Below are positions 1-9,680 of a DNA stretch of 64,000 nucleotides, in pieces. Below the pieces are notes generated by a model. That model worked only from the letters and a program-made list of their open reading frames with translations, did not search any database and had not been told where the DNA came from. Numbering within the stretch: the first letter of the stretch is position 1; every line of letters starts with the position of its first letter. Source of the DNA: Aquabacterium sp. (lineage in GTDB: Bacteria > Pseudomonadota > Gammaproteobacteria > Burkholderiales > Burkholderiaceae_C); assembly GCA_023266355.1 (NCBI GenBank), contig JAHFQM010000005.1, positions 124,001-188,000 on the forward strand, given 5' to 3'. The position numbers were made by a program, and so were the translations under genes.

Positions 1-1281
1 CCGCAAAAGCGCCGCTTCCTGGTCAGCCTCGACGCCCAGGGCCAGATCCTGTCGGTGCAGCCTGAGCGCAACGGAACGTCCGCCTCGGGCCTCGGTGGCG
101 CTGCTGCAGCGAACGGCGACGCCCCCCCGCCTGGCGGTGCGACGGCGGGCACGGCGGCGGACGGCGACCGCATCCAGCGCGCCCTGGCCTCGGGCCGGCT
201 TTGGACGGTGCTGCCCGTCTTCCTGCTGGCCGGCATGCTGCTGTCGCTCACGCCCTGCGTGCTGCCCATGGTGCCCATCCTCTCGTCCATCATCGTCGGG
301 CAGCGCGAGCGCGTCAGCCGGGGCCGCGGCTTCGCCCTGGCGCTGGCTTACTCGCAGGGCATGGCGCTGGTCTACACGGCCCTCGGTGTGGCCGCGGGCC
401 TGCTCGGTCAGGGCCTGGCCGCCTACCTGCAGCACCCCTGGGTGGTGCTGGGCTTCGGCCTGTTGATGGTGCTGCTGGCGCTGTCCATGTTCGGGCTCTA
501 CGAGCTGCAATTGCCGGCCTCGGTGCAGAGCTGGTTGGGCCGGGGCAGCAACCGGCTGCCGGGCGGCAAGTTCGTCAGCGTGTTCGCCATGGGCGTGGTC
601 TCGGCCCTGGTGGTCAGCCCCTGCGTGTCGGCACCGCTGGCCGGGGCGCTGCTCTACATCAGCCAGACGCGCGATGTGTGGCTGGGGGCCACGGCGCTTT
701 ATGCGCTGGCCTGGGGCATGAGCCTGCCGCTGCTGCTGGTGGGCCTGTCGGCGGGCAGCCTGCTGCCGCGCACCGGCCCCTGGATGACGGCGGTCAAGAC
801 GCTGTTCGGCATCCTCATGCTGGGCATGGCGCTGTGGGTGACCCGCCCGGCCTGGCCCTACCTGCAGACGCAGGTGCTGGGCATGCAGCCCGCGTCCGGC
901 GCCCAACACCGCAGCGTGCTGCCCTTCCAGCGCGTGCGCTCGGTGGCCGAGCTGGACGCGGCCCTGGCGCAAGCGAAAGCCGACGGCCGCCCCGTGATGC
1001 TCGACTTCTACGCCGACTGGTGCACCGCCTGCCTGGAAATGGAGCACGGCACCTTCACCGACGCCATCGTGCAATCGCGTTTGAAAGGGGCCGTGCTGCT
1101 GCAGGCCGATGTCACGCTGAACGCGGCCGACGACCGCGCCCTGCTGGAGCGCTTCCGCCTGTTCGGCCCGCCCGGCATCGTCTTCTACGACGCCCAGGGC
1201 ACCGAGCGCACGGACGCCCGCGTCATCGGCTTCCAGAAGGCCGACGACTTCGTCCAGAGCCTGCAGAAAGCGGGGCTCTGA
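1..1281 (+). CDS. dsbD: Thiol:disulfide interchange protein DsbD, 5'-truncated by window edge
   Basis: Inner-membrane protein that moves electrons from cytoplasmic thioredoxin to periplasmic disulfide isomerases. The frame is open from base 1, so the N-terminal periplasmic domain lies outside the window. A multi-helix DsbD/CcdA-like core follows, with its two redox cysteines visible in LTPCVLPMVP (about 250-280) and VVSPCVSAPL (about 610-640). A C-terminal thioredoxin-like domain carries the motif WCTAC at bases 1018-1032, the usual CxxC site of this domain. The gene ends in TGA three bases before the next start, so the downstream transporter is probably co-transcribed. The family call is secure; only the length is unknown. 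Confidence 0.93.
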   Translation, partial: PQKRRFLVSLDAQGQILSVQPERNGTSASGLGGAAAANGDAPPPGGATAGTAADGDRIQRALASGRLWTVLPVFLLAGMLLSLTPCVLPMVPILSSIIVGQRERVSRGRGFALALAYSQGMALVYTALGVAAGLLGQGLAAYLQHPWVVLGFGLLMVLLALSMFGLYELQLPASVQSWLGRGSNRLPGGKFVSVFAMGVVSALVVSPCVSAPLAGALLYISQTRDVWLGATALYALAWGMSLPLLLVGLSAGSLLPRTGPWMTAVKTLFGILMLGMALWVTRPAWPYLQTQVLGMQPASGAQHRSVLPFQRVRSVAELDAALAQAKADGRPVMLDFYADWCTACLEMEHGTFTDAIVQSRLKGAVLLQADVTLNAADDRALLERFRLFGPPGIVFYDAQGTERTDARVIGFQKADDFVQSLQKAGL

Positions 1282-1284
1282 CCG

Positions 1285-2505
1285 GTGCACCCCCACGCAG
1301 ACCAGCTCTGGAAAGGGCCGCGCTGGACGCTGTCGGTGCTGCTGGCGGCGCTCGGCATGCTCGGGCCGTTTGCCATCGACACCTACTTGCCGGCCTTCGC
1401 GGGCATCGCGGCCGACCTGAACGCCACGCCGCTGCAGATCCAGCAGACGCTGTCGGCCTACCTGTTCGCCTTCGCCTTCATGAGCCTGTTCCACGGCTCC
1501 TTGTCTGACAGCCTGGGCCGCCGGCCGGTGGTGCTCACGGGCATCGCGGTGTTCACGCTGGCCTCGGTGGGTTGCGCGCTGTCCACCAGCATCGGCCAGC
1601 TGGTGTTTTTCCGCGCGCTGCAGGGGCTGTCCACGGGTGCGGGCATCGTGGTCTCGCGCGCCGTCATCCGCGACATCTACCCGCCGGCCGACGCGCAGCG
1701 GGTGATGTCGCAGGTCACGCTGTTCTTTGGCGTGGCGCCGGCCATCGCGCCCATCGTCGGGGGCTTCCTCTTCGTGCACATCGGCTGGCACGCGGTGTTC
1801 TGGTTCCTGGCCGGCGTGGGCGTGGTGCTGGGCCTGGCCAACTGGTTCCTGCTGCCCGAAACGCTGCACGCCTCGCAGCGCCAGCCCTTCGCGTTCAAAC
1901 CGCTGCTCAAGGGGTATGTGCAGATGGGCAGCAGCCCGCGCTTCTTGTTGTTGGCCCTGGCCAGTGGCGTGCCCTTCAACGGCATGTTCCTCTACGTGCT
2001 GTCTGCACCGACCTTCCTGGGCGAGCACCTGCACCTGGCGCCCACGCAGTTCTTCTGGTTCTTCGTGTGCACCATCAGCGGCATCATGGGTGGCGCCTTC
2101 ATCAGCGGCCGGCTGGCGGGGCGCATCGCGCCCGAGCGGCAGATCCGCCTGGGCTTCACGGTGATGCTGGCGGTGTCGGTGCTCAACCTCATCGCCAACC
2201 TGCTGTTCGTGCCGCACGTGGGCTGGGCGCTGTTCCCCATCGGCCTGTACGCCCTGGGCTGGGCCTTGATGACGCCCGTGGTCACGCTGATGGTGCTGGA
2301 CCTCTACCCCGAGCGGCGCGGCATGGCGGCGTCCATGCAGGCCTTCATCGGCGCGGCCTCCAACGGCTTCGTGGCGGGCGTCATTTCGCCGCTGGTGATG
2401 CACAACGCCGTCAGCCTGGCCGTGTCCTGTTTGCTGATGATGTTGGTGGGCTTGTTCGCCTGGGGCGGGCTGCAGCGCAGCGCGGCCCCCTCGGCCCTGC
2501 ACTGA
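1285..2505 (+). CDS. Bcr/CflA-family multidrug efflux MFS transporter
   Basis: Proton-driven major facilitator of 406 residues, the normal length, with about 12 hydrophobic segments. The loop motif after helix 2 (GSLSDSLGRRPV) and the helix 4-5 stretch with RALQGLSTGAG and RAVIRDIY are typical of Bcr/CflA drug:H+ antiporters. The start is a GTG only 3 bases after the dsbD stop, which suggests translational coupling. An ATG further in would remove the first helix. Substrate cannot be read from sequence; known relatives export bicyclomycin, sulfonamide or chloramphenicol. Confidence 0.88.
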   Translation: MHPHADQLWKGPRWTLSVLLAALGMLGPFAIDTYLPAFAGIAADLNATPLQIQQTLSAYLFAFAFMSLFHGSLSDSLGRRPVVLTGIAVFTLASVGCALSTSIGQLVFFRALQGLSTGAGIVVSRAVIRDIYPPADAQRVMSQVTLFFGVAPAIAPIVGGFLFVHIGWHAVFWFLAGVGVVLGLANWFLLPETLHASQRQPFAFKPLLKGYVQMGSSPRFLLLALASGVPFNGMFLYVLSAPTFLGEHLHLAPTQFFWFFVCTISGIMGGAFISGRLAGRIAPERQIRLGFTVMLAVSVLNLIANLLFVPHVGWALFPIGLYALGWALMTPVVTLMVLDLYPERRGMAASMQAFIGAASNGFVAGVISPLVMHNAVSLAVSCLLMMLVGLFAWGGLQRSAAPSALH

Positions 2506-2534
2506 GGCCGGGCTGGCTTGTTCAGCGCAGGCGA

Positions 2535-3242
2535 TCAGCGCGAACGACGGCGTGCGCCGAGCAGGCCCGTCACGCCGAGCGCCGCGACGGCCAGCAAGCC
2601 GCTGTCAGGCTCGGGCACGGCGGTGGCCGTGACGAAGCTTTCGGAGGTGCCGTTGCTGAAGGAGCGTGCATGCACGCCCACGCGCAGGTCATTGCCGTCG
2701 CCCAGAGGGCCGTTGAGGGCGGCCAGGGTGTCGGCGAAGGTCTTGCCATTGATCAGGTTGAAGCGGATGGTTGCGAATTCCTGGGTGCCGCCGTCCAGCT
2801 TGTTTTCCACACCCTTGGCAGAGCCGCCACTGCCGGTGTCCACCACGAAGCCCTGGGTGGCCACGAAGGCCGGGGACAGGTTGGCGCCGCTGGGCAGGTT
2901 GGAGGGGTTGGCCGAGCCGACCTGGGAGAACGTCACGCCATCGCCCGAATCGATCACGGAGGCAATGCCGAGCAGGGTGCCATCGTCGAAGTAAATTTCG
3001 GTGATCGACGAGCCCAGCGTGGACAGGTTGCGGAAGGTGAAGTCCACCTGGTTGCCGCCTGCATGGGTGACCTGCAGGCTCAAGCGGCTCTGGCCGTCGG
3101 CGCAACTCTGCGGGTTGTTGCCGGAGATGCAGGTGAAGCTGTAATCGGCGGCTTGGGCTGTGGGGATGCCCAGCGCCAGCCAGGAGGACAGGCTCAACAG
3201 TCCCATCAGGCCCCTGACCGTCAGTTGGTGGGTGCGTGTCAT
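2535..3242 (-). CDS. PEP-CTERM sorting domain protein, function unknown
   Basis: Secreted protein of 235 residues. It has an N-terminal signal peptide ending near PTAQAADY, a middle region rich in Gly, Ser and Thr that looks like a beta-sandwich, and a C-terminal tripartite tail: the VPEP box, a hydrophobic helix and a basic RRRSR end. This tail is the recognition signal of the exosortase/PEP-CTERM system, which processes surface and extracellular-matrix proteins. Two cysteines just after the signal (CISGNNPQSC) could form a disulfide. It is convergent with the upstream transporter and divergent from rnpB. No enzymatic motif is visible. Confidence 0.8.
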   Translation of the reverse strand: MTRTHQLTVRGLMGLLSLSSWLALGIPTAQAADYSFTCISGNNPQSCADGQSRLSLQVTHAGGNQVDFTFRNLSTLGSSITEIYFDDGTLLGIASVIDSGDGVTFSQVGSANPSNLPSGANLSPAFVATQGFVVDTGSGGSAKGVENKLDGGTQEFATIRFNLINGKTFADTLAALNGPLGDGNDLRVGVHARSFSNGTSESFVTATAVPEPDSGLLAVAALGVTGLLGARRRSR

Positions 3243-3321
3243 GGAGGTTCTTCCCGGAGTTTGTTTCCCATGAATTTAAAGATGCCGCATGACGACCTCG
3301 CGTCAATGTGGCCCTGCCGCA

Positions 3322-3350
3322 TGGACCCGAGGCCGCAGGTGCGGGATAAT
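3322..3350 (+). promoter_or_regulatory. Sigma-70 promoter of rnpB
   Basis: A -35 element TGGACC (3322-3327, 4 of 6 consensus bases) and a -10 element GATAAT (3345-3350, 5 of 6) are separated by 17 bases. The predicted start about 7 bases downstream coincides with the first base of the RNase P RNA closing stem at 3357, which supports both calls. Confidence 0.7.
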
Positions 3351-3356
3351 GTGCGG

Positions 3357-3683
3357 GTGAAGTCAGCCAGACCGCCGCTGGTGCAAGGCCCGAAAGGGCG
3401 CACTGGAGGAAGGTCCGGACTGCACAGGGCAGCGCAGGAGGTAACACCTCTCCACCGCGAGGTGAGGATCAGAGCAACAGAGACGAGCCGGTTAGGTCCG
3501 GGTGAAACGGGCAATCTCTGCGCGCAGCAACACCAAATAGGCACACGTTGACCTGGCCCGGGGAGTGTGCGGGTAGGTGGCACCGAGCCGTTCTGGCGAC
3601 AGGCGGCCCAGAGGAATGGCGGTCACGGCACCGCGTCGCAAGGCGCGGGGCTGCACAGAATCCGGCCTATCGGCTGACTTCAC
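3357..3683 (+). ncRNA. rnpB: RNase P RNA, bacterial class A
   Basis: Catalytic RNA that removes the 5' leader from tRNA precursors. The 12-base 5' end (3357-3368) pairs perfectly with 3672-3683 to form the closing P1 stem. Between them are the hallmarks of bacterial RNase P RNA: the GGAGGAA..GTCCGGACT..CACAGGGCAG block near 3405-3433, the AGAGGAATGGCGGTCAC block near 3610-3627, and ACAGAATCCGGCCTAT before P1. Its length of about 327 nt fits the family. The other open frames running across this region are artefacts of high GC. The exact 3' end is inferred from P1. Confidence 0.95.
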
Positions 3684-3755
3684 ACTTTTCAAGTTTTTCA
3701 CCATCTGGTCGATATGCCGGCATCGCCCGCCTTGGGCGCTTGACCCGTTCCGGCC

Positions 3756-5132
3756 ATGTCGCACCGCCCCCGATCTCCCGACCGCATCGCCGACCGCATC
3801 GCTTTTGCGCGTGACCACCGCGAGGCCGCACGCCACCCTGGCCAGCCCAGGGCGTGGGCCCAGCTGCTGCTGTCTGCCTTGCTGGCCTTGTCTGCCGCAG
3901 CACCGTTGGCCGTGTGGGCCGCCGAGGCGCATGCCAATGATGCCGCGCCAGCTGCTGCCACGTCCGCGGCCGAGCCCAGCATCCGCCCCCGGCTCAAGCC
4001 AGATCTGAAGGCAGAGGCTCGTGGCGGTGACGCCCGTGCCGAGGGCAAGGCCGTGCGCGGCGAGGTGAAGTCCGAGCCCAAGCCTGAGGCCAAGCCAGAA
4101 GCCCGCTCGGACGCCAAGCCCGAGAAGAAGGCGGAGCCGAAGGCCGAAGCCAAGGGCGAGCCGAAAGACAAGCCTGAGCCGAAGTCCGAGGCCAAAGCCG
4201 ACGCCAAAGCCGAGGGCAAGGCAGACACCAAGCCTGAAGCCAAAGCCGAGGCCAAATCACCCGACGCCAAAGGCCCGATGTCCATGGCCGAGTTGCGTGA
4301 CGTGCTGGACCAGAAGATCGCCGAGGTGCGCTCCAAGCAGGGCGCTGCGCCGGCCGTCAAGGTGCGTGCCCGCGGCGGCAAGGCGGCATCGGCCTCCGGC
4401 CCTGTGGCTGGCCGCGCAGCGGCGCTGGCCGATGGCGCTGCGGCCCCTGCCAAAGTCCGCGGCGAGTGGTCTTACAGCGGCGACACCGGCCCCGCGCACT
4501 GGGCCTCGCTCAAGCCCGAGTTCAGCCAATGCGGCAAGGGCCAGCGCCAAAGCCCCATCGACATCCACGACGGCATCCCGGTCGAGCTCGACCCCATCGC
4601 CTTCGACTACCGCCCCTCGGCCTTCCGCGTCATCGACACCGGCCACACCGTGCAGGTCAACATGGCGCCGGGCAACCGCATCACCGTCAACGGTCGCCGC
4701 CACGAACTGGTGCAGTTCCACTTCCACCGTCCCAGCGAAGAGCGCCTCAACGGCAAGCAGTTCGACATGGTCGTGCACCTGGAGCACAAGGACATCGAAG
4801 GCAAGCTGGCCGTGGTCGCCATCCTCATCAGCGAGGGCAAGGGCCACCCGCTGGTGCAGCAGGTCTGGAACAACCTGCCACTGGAGAAATTCACCGAGCA
4901 GCCCGGCCTGGCCACCATCGACCTGAGCCAGATCCTGCCCGAGCAGCGCCAGTACGTGACCTACATGGGCTCGCAGACCACGCCGCCTTGCCAGGAAGGC
5001 GTGCTGTGGATGGTGATGAAGCAGCCGGTGACGGCCTCCACCGAGCAGATGGCCACCTTCGCGCGCCTGCACCCCATGAACGCTCGACCGGTGCAGCCCA
5101 CCGCGGGCCGCCTCATCAAGGACGGCCAGTGA
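3756..5132 (+). CDS. Alpha-type carbonic anhydrase with long Lys/Glu/Ala linker
   Basis: Zinc enzyme interconverting CO2 and bicarbonate, probably outside the cytoplasm. Residues about 34-60 form a hydrophobic export segment. Residues about 83-172 are a low-complexity tract of repeated KAE/KPE units, and the catalytic domain spans about 238-456. Zinc ligands are H322 and H324 (in FHFHRPSEE) and H341 (in VVHLEH). The substrate-binding Thr sits in GSQTTPPC, and the N-terminal signatures WSYSGDTGPAHW and QSPIDI are present. At 458 residues it is about 200 longer than usual because of the linker. The start could be a little further downstream, since about 33 residues precede the hydrophobic segment. 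Confidence 0.9.
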   Translation: MSHRPRSPDRIADRIAFARDHREAARHPGQPRAWAQLLLSALLALSAAAPLAVWAAEAHANDAAPAAATSAAEPSIRPRLKPDLKAEARGGDARAEGKAVRGEVKSEPKPEAKPEARSDAKPEKKAEPKAEAKGEPKDKPEPKSEAKADAKAEGKADTKPEAKAEAKSPDAKGPMSMAELRDVLDQKIAEVRSKQGAAPAVKVRARGGKAASASGPVAGRAAALADGAAAPAKVRGEWSYSGDTGPAHWASLKPEFSQCGKGQRQSPIDIHDGIPVELDPIAFDYRPSAFRVIDTGHTVQVNMAPGNRITVNGRRHELVQFHFHRPSEERLNGKQFDMVVHLEHKDIEGKLAVVAILISEGKGHPLVQQVWNNLPLEKFTEQPGLATIDLSQILPEQRQYVTYMGSQTTPPCQEGVLWMVMKQPVTASTEQMATFARLHPMNARPVQPTAGRLIKDGQ

Positions 5133-5138
5133 GTGGCT

Positions 5139-5693
5139 TCAATACACCCGCCCGCCCTTGATCTGGGCGTGGGTGCGGCGCTGCAAATCGGTGGCTTTCG
5201 CCATCTGCGCCATGGCGTGACCGGCATGGGCGTGGCAGATGGCCAGGCCCAGCGCGTCGGCCGCGTCGTTGTGCGGCTCACGCGGCAGGTTGAGCAGGCG
5301 CATCACCATGTGCCGGATCTGCGCCTTGGCCGCGTGACCGTGGCCCACCACCGCCTTCTTCATCTGCAATGCGGTGTACTCGGCCACAGTGGGTGAGGCC
5401 GGCAGCGACATCAAGCCCGCGATCGCCGCACCCCGCGCCTGGCCCAGCAGCAGCGTGGACTGCGGGTTGACGTTGACGAAGACGATCTCGACGGACGCCT
5501 GTTGCGGCTCGTAGCGTTCCACCACCTCGCGCACGCCTTCGTAGATCAGGCGCAGGCGGTTGGGCAGGTCGCCCTGGGCCGCTTCTTTCGTCTTGATGGT
5601 GCCGCTGACCACGTAGTGCAGGCGCGGCCCTTCGGATTCGATGATGCCAAAGCCAGTGGTCTGCAGACCGGGGTCGATGCCGAGGATGCGCAT
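5139..5693 (-). CDS. ruvC: Crossover junction endodeoxyribonuclease RuvC
   Basis: Dimeric Mg-dependent nuclease that cuts Holliday junctions together with RuvAB. The start was placed at the ATG giving MRILGIDPG, the canonical N-terminus; 184 residues is close to the family length of about 173. The acidic catalytic residues are visible: D7 (GIDPG), E69 (ASVEIVF) and D143/D146 (HNDAADALG). It is convergent with the carbonic anhydrase, with the stops 6 bp apart. In many Burkholderiales ruvC directly follows purH and precedes ruvAB. Here a PEP-CTERM gene on the opposite strand separates it from purH, and ruvAB do not follow. Confidence 0.95.
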   Translation of the reverse strand: MRILGIDPGLQTTGFGIIESEGPRLHYVVSGTIKTKEAAQGDLPNRLRLIYEGVREVVERYEPQQASVEIVFVNVNPQSTLLLGQARGAAIAGLMSLPASPTVAEYTALQMKKAVVGHGHAAKAQIRHMVMRLLNLPREPHNDAADALGLAICHAHAGHAMAQMAKATDLQRRTHAQIKGGRVY

Positions 5694-5797
5694 GGCCTGA
5701 GGATAAGGGATGTCTGGTCCGGCACCCCTGCTTTGGGGAAGCTTCGCTTGACGGGGTGTGCGGATCTTGGGATGCTGACGTTGTCGCTCAACGAAGT

Positions 5798-5821
5798 CGG
5801 CACAGGTACCGGCACAGGTAC
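5798..5821 (+). repeat. Two tandem copies of a 12-bp unit
   Basis: CGGCACAGGTAC occurs twice head to tail in the gap between ruvC and the divergent PEP-CTERM gene. It ends 24 bases before the PEP-CTERM start codon, so it lies in the promoter or leader of that gene. No function is assignable. Confidence 0.6.
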
Positions 5822-5845
5822 ACACCAACACCAAGGGAGTTTCTC

Positions 5846-6595
5846 ATGACACGTTCACTGTCGGCGCGCGCGTGCGCCTTCCCCTCTTTCACGCTGGCCG
5901 CCTTGCTGATGAGCGCCGTCAACCTGGCGCAAGCCCAGGTGGTGCTTGTGGGGCGCAGTGTCACCGCAACGGCCTGGGATCAATCTCTGCTGGTGCCGGC
6001 AGGTGCCGCGCTGGATGCGCCGCTGGAGGTGCATGTGGATCGGGACTACATCGGCAACAACGCAGCCGGCCGCATCACAACACACAGTGCCGTGCAGTCC
6101 AGTGCGGTGTTGGGTACGGGGTCGGCCACCTTTGCGCTGAACGCCGAAGCCCGTTGGACCCAAGACGACAGTGGCGCAGCGGCGGGCACCTGGGCGTCAG
6201 CCCATGGCGATGGCCAGGCTCGCTGGGATCTGGAGGTGCAGCAAGACATGGCGGTCACGCTGACATCTCAATCCTCCAACATCGGTTATCCCAATGGGTA
6301 TTCGAGCGTCTCGTTCAACCGTGTGCTGGCCGATGGCAGTCTCAGTGCGCTGTCCACATCTGGCGGTGCTCAACTGGTGGCCGGGCATTACGCCGTGCTT
6401 TTGAACACCTACTCGTCTTCCAGTGCCCTCAGCATGCGCGGCACCACCAGCGCCGGTCGCTCTGACCTGGCCAGTCTGACCCTCACCGGTGGCTTCATCA
6501 CCATCACCGCGGTGCCCGAGCCTGGCACCTGGGCCCTGATGGGGCTGGGGCTGCTGGGCTTGGCGCTGGCGTCGCGCCGCCGCCAAGTTGCCTGA
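5846..6595 (+). CDS. PEP-CTERM sorting domain protein, function unknown
   Basis: Protein of 249 residues. It has a signal peptide cleaved near LAQAQVV, a Ser/Thr/Gly-rich predicted beta domain with no cysteines beyond the signal, and a C-terminal VPEPGTW box followed by a Leu/Gly-rich helix and SRRR tail. This is the exosortase substrate signature. The ATG was preferred over upstream in-frame starts because it follows an AAGGGAG ribosome-binding site at 5833-5839 and begins the signal peptide. The gene sits on the plus strand between ruvC and purH, which are normally adjacent, suggesting insertion into that operon. Confidence 0.82.
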   Translation: MTRSLSARACAFPSFTLAALLMSAVNLAQAQVVLVGRSVTATAWDQSLLVPAGAALDAPLEVHVDRDYIGNNAAGRITTHSAVQSSAVLGTGSATFALNAEARWTQDDSGAAAGTWASAHGDGQARWDLEVQQDMAVTLTSQSSNIGYPNGYSSVSFNRVLADGSLSALSTSGGAQLVAGHYAVLLNTYSSSSALSMRGTTSAGRSDLASLTLTGGFITITAVPEPGTWALMGLGLLGLALASRRRQVA

Positions 6596-6616
6596 TGCCG
6601 TAATGGCCTCTGAATG

Positions 6617-6655
6617 ACAACGGCCCCGATGGTGGATGCCATGCGGGGCCGTTGT
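6617..6655. terminator. Hairpin between convergent PEP-CTERM and purH genes
   Basis: A perfect 11-bp inverted repeat (6617-6627 with 6645-6655, ACAACGGCCCC and its complement) lies between the two stops. No long T-run follows on either strand, so it may work as a weak bidirectional terminator or an RNA-stabilising hairpin. Confidence 0.5.
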
Positions 6656-6690
6656 GTCAGGACCTGGGCACGGAGCCCAGGCGCCGTCCA

Positions 6691-8280
6691 TCAGTGACGG
6701 AAGTGACGCGTGCCGGTGAACACCATCGCGATGCCACGCTCGTCGGCCGCGGCGATGACTTCGTCGTCGCGCATGGAGCCACCCGGGTGGATCACGCAGG
6801 TCGCGCCGGCATCGACGACCACGTCCAGGCCGTCGCGGAACGGGAAGAAGGCGTCCGAGGCCACGGCCGTGCCTTGCAGCGTCAGGCCAGCGTGGCCGGC
6901 CTTGATCGAGGCGATGCGGGCCGAGTCCAGGCGGCTCATCTGGCCGGCGCCCACGCCCATGGTCATGCCGTCCTTGCAGAAGACGATGGCGTTGCTCTTG
7001 ACGAAGCGGGCCACGGTCCAGGCGAACAGCATGTCCTTCAGCTGGTCGGCCGTGGGTTGCAGCTTGGACACCACCTTGATGTCACCCACCAGGTCGATGT
7101 TGTCGGCCGATTGCAGCAGCATGCCGCCACCCACGCGCTTGAAGTCCAGCGCGTTCGACAGGCCACGGGTGGCGTCGGTCAGGGGCACTTCCAGCAGGCG
7201 CACGTTCTGCTTCGACGCGTAGGCCGCGCGGGCGGCGTCCGTGAATTTCGGTGCGATCACCACTTCCACGAACTGCTTGTTGGCGTTGATGGCGTCGATG
7301 ACGTCGACATCGACCACGCGGTTGAAGGCCATGATGCCGCCAAACGCCGAGGTCGGGTCGGTCTTCAAGGCCTTGCTGTAGGCCTCCAGCGGGGTCGCGC
7401 CCACGGCCACGCCGCAGGGGTTGGCGTGCTTGATGATGACGCAGGCGGTGGCTTCGAAAGCCTTCACGCACTCCCAGGCGGCATCGGCATCGGCGATGTT
7501 GTTGAAGGACAGCTCCTTGCCCTGGATCTGCGTCCAGTTGGACAGCACGCTGACCACGGGCGAAGCCTCGCGGTAGAAGGCGGCCGACTGGTGCGGGTTC
7601 TCGCCGTAACGCATGCCCTGCACCTTGTGCAGCTGCAGGTTGAAGACGGCGGGGTAGGCCTCTTTGGCGGGCACGGCTTCGGTCTTCAGCTCCGAGCCGG
7701 CTTCCAGGCTGGTGAGGTAGTTGGTGATCATGCCGTCGTAGGCGGCGGTGTGGGCGAACACCTTCTTGGCCAGCATGAACTTGGTCGTGCGGGTGATGCC
7801 CTCGGCCTTCATCTCCGACAGCACCTGTTCATAGTCCACCGGGTCGATGATGACGGCCACGTCCTGCCAGTTCTTGGCGGCGGCGCGCAGCATGGTGGGG
7901 CCGCCGATGTCGATGTTCTCGATGGCGTTTTCCAGCGTGCAGTCGGCCTTGGCGGTGGCTTGCGCGAAGGGGTAGAGGTTGACCACCAGCAGGTCGATGG
8001 TCTCGATGCCGTGTTCCTTCAGCGCGGCCATGTGCTCGGGCAGGTCGCGGCGGGCCAGGATGCCGCCGTGCACGCGTGGGTGCAGGGTCTTGACGCGGCC
8101 GTCCAGCATCTCGGGGAAGCCGGTGATCTCCGACACCTCGGTGACGGGCAGGCCCTTGTCGGCCAGCAGCTTGGCGGTGCCGCCGGTGGACAGCAGGCGC
8201 ACGCCCTGGGCGTTCAGTGCCTGGGCAAATTCAACGATGCCGGTCTTGTCGGACACGGACAGCAGGGCGGTCAAGGCCAT
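6691..8280 (-). CDS. purH: Bifunctional AICAR formyltransferase/IMP cyclohydrolase PurH
   Basis: Catalyses the last two steps of de novo purine synthesis, AICAR to FAICAR to IMP. The 529 residues match the family. An N-terminal MGS-like cyclohydrolase domain begins [19 protein letters not shown] and contains [11 protein letters not shown]. The C-terminal formyltransferase domain carries [11 protein letters not shown] and the terminal block with [15 protein letters not shown]. The start is the ATG at 8280; an in-frame upstream extension overlaps fis and has no homology features. It is the last gene of a dusB-fis-purH operon, 20 bases after the fis stop. Confidence 0.97.
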   Translation of the reverse strand: MALTALLSVSDKTGIVEFAQALNAQGVRLLSTGGTAKLLADKGLPVTEVSEITGFPEMLDGRVKTLHPRVHGGILARRDLPEHMAALKEHGIETIDLLVVNLYPFAQATAKADCTLENAIENIDIGGPTMLRAAAKNWQDVAVIIDPVDYEQVLSEMKAEGITRTTKFMLAKKVFAHTAAYDGMITNYLTSLEAGSELKTEAVPAKEAYPAVFNLQLHKVQGMRYGENPHQSAAFYREASPVVSVLSNWTQIQGKELSFNNIADADAAWECVKAFEATACVIIKHANPCGVAVGATPLEAYSKALKTDPTSAFGGIMAFNRVVDVDVIDAINANKQFVEVVIAPKFTDAARAAYASKQNVRLLEVPLTDATRGLSNALDFKRVGGGMLLQSADNIDLVGDIKVVSKLQPTADQLKDMLFAWTVARFVKSNAIVFCKDGMTMGVGAGQMSRLDSARIASIKAGHAGLTLQGTAVASDAFFPFRDGLDVVVDAGATCVIHPGGSMRDDEVIAAADERGIAMVFTGTRHFRH

Positions 8281-8300
8281 GGTTCTTCCTTCAAAAAAAT

Positions 8301-8537
8301 TCACTTGATGAGCTTGTGCTCGAGCAGCTTGCGGCGCAGCGTGTTGCGGTTGATGCCCAGCCACTCGGCGGCCTTGGACTGGTTGCCCTCGGCGCGCTGC
8401 ATCACGACTTCCAGCATGGGGCGCTCCACCGCGTTGACGACCATGTCGTACACGGCGTGCGGCTCGGCGCCGCGCAGGTCGTGGAAGTAGCCTTCGAGGT
8501 TGTCCCGGATGCAGTCTTGGATGTTTTTCTTGCTCAT
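8301..8537 (-). CDS. fis: Fis-family DNA-binding protein
   Basis: Nucleoid-associated and regulatory protein of 78 residues, close to the short betaproteobacterial Fis. The C-terminal helix-turn-helix ([20 protein letters not shown]) is typical of the Fis/NtrC C-terminal domain. The start ATG at 8537 lies 5 bases from the dusB stop, and the N-terminus [15 protein letters not shown] is typical. It is co-transcribed with dusB and purH. Confidence 0.95.
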   Translation of the reverse strand: MSKKNIQDCIRDNLEGYFHDLRGAEPHAVYDMVVNAVERPMLEVVMQRAEGNQSKAAEWLGINRNTLRRKLLEHKLIK

Positions 8538-8542
8538 GGCGT

Positions 8543-9634
8543 TCAGTGCGCAGCGCACAGGGCGTCGTTGTCCTGTGCGTCCTTGTCTTCCAGTGGCTCG
8601 CCCGTCGCCACCGGCAGGCGGTCGTGGGTCTGGCTCAGTTCTTCGAAAAAATCGCTCACGGCGCGGACCTGTTCGTCGATCCGTTCCAGCGTGTTCATGT
8701 GGCGGCGGAAGGCCTCGCCACCAGGCAGGGCGTGCACGGCCCAGCCGATGTGCTTGCGGGCGGTGCGCACGCCGGCGTGCTCGCCGTACAGGCCGTGGTG
8801 GTCGTGCAGGTGCGCGAGCAGCCATTGGCGCACGTCCAGCGTCAGCGGGCGGGTGCGGTGCTGGCCATGCGCCACGAAGTGCGCGATGTCGCCGAAGATC
8901 CAGGGCTGGCCTTGGGCGGCCCGGCCGATCATCACGGCGTCGGCGCCGGTGTGCTGCATCACGGCCAGGGCCTGCTCGGGCGAGGTGATGTCGCCATTGG
9001 CCACCACCGGGATCTGCACCGCGGCCTTCACGGCGGCGATGGTGTCGTACTCGGCCTGGCCCTTGTAGCCTTGCTCGCGGGTGCGGCCGTGCACGGTCAG
9101 CATGGCGATGCCGGCGGCCTCGGCGGCCCGCGCGATGCGCTCGGCGTTCTTGTGCTGCTGGCTCCAGCCGGTGCGCATCTTCAGCGTCACGGGCACGTTG
9201 TGGGGCGCGCAGGCAGCCACCACGGCTTCGACGATGGCCAGCGCCAGGGGCTCGTCCTGCATCAGCGCGGAGCCCGCCCACTTGTTGCAGACCTTCTTGG
9301 CCGGGCAGCCCATGTTGATGTCGATGATCTGGGCGCCGCGGTCGATGTTGTAGGCGGCGGCCTCGGCCATCATGGCCGCGTCGGTGCCGGCGATCTGCAC
9401 CGAAATCGGCGCGCCTTCACCGGTGTGATCGGCACGGCGTGACGTCTTCAGGCTGTGCCAGAGGTCCTTGCGCGAGGTCACCATCTCGCTGACCGCGTAG
9501 CCCGCGCCCAGGCGCTTGCACAGCATGCGGAAAGGGCGGTCCGTCACCCCGGCCATGGGCGCCACGAAGAGTCGGTTCGCCAGCGTGTGCGGACCGATCT
9601 TCAAGGGGCTGACCAGGGAGGGCAGGGCGGACAT
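8543..9634 (-). CDS. dusB: tRNA-dihydrouridine synthase B
   Basis: FMN enzyme reducing uridines in the tRNA D-loop. Starting at the ATG giving [16 protein letters not shown] it has 363 residues; the in-frame upstream stretch is low-complexity and not conserved. A TIM barrel is shown by [13 protein letters not shown] and [11 protein letters not shown], which contains the catalytic Cys. [17 protein letters not shown] and [12 protein letters not shown] are the FMN phosphate-binding and C-terminal blocks. It is the first gene of the dusB-fis-purH operon, an arrangement conserved in many proteobacteria. Confidence 0.95.
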   Translation of the reverse strand: MSALPSLVSPLKIGPHTLANRLFVAPMAGVTDRPFRMLCKRLGAGYAVSEMVTSRKDLWHSLKTSRRADHTGEGAPISVQIAGTDAAMMAEAAAYNIDRGAQIIDINMGCPAKKVCNKWAGSALMQDEPLALAIVEAVVAACAPHNVPVTLKMRTGWSQQHKNAERIARAAEAAGIAMLTVHGRTREQGYKGQAEYDTIAAVKAAVQIPVVANGDITSPEQALAVMQHTGADAVMIGRAAQGQPWIFGDIAHFVAHGQHRTRPLTLDVRQWLLAHLHDHHGLYGEHAGVRTARKHIGWAVHALPGGEAFRRHMNTLERIDEQVRAVSDFFEELSQTHDRLPVATGEPLEDKDAQDNDALCAAH

Positions 9635-9680
9635 GGGCAGGCGAGGCGCTGGACGGAAGTGGGGCGGAGGGTGTGGCAGA

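Noticed and set aside
3239..3932. Several open frames across the RNase P RNA region
   Set aside because: They overlap the paired rnpB core and its promoter and have no protein features.
6652..8490. 612-codon plus-strand open frame opposite purH and fis
   Set aside because: Both minus-strand genes are unmistakable; the plus-strand product has no recognisable domain.
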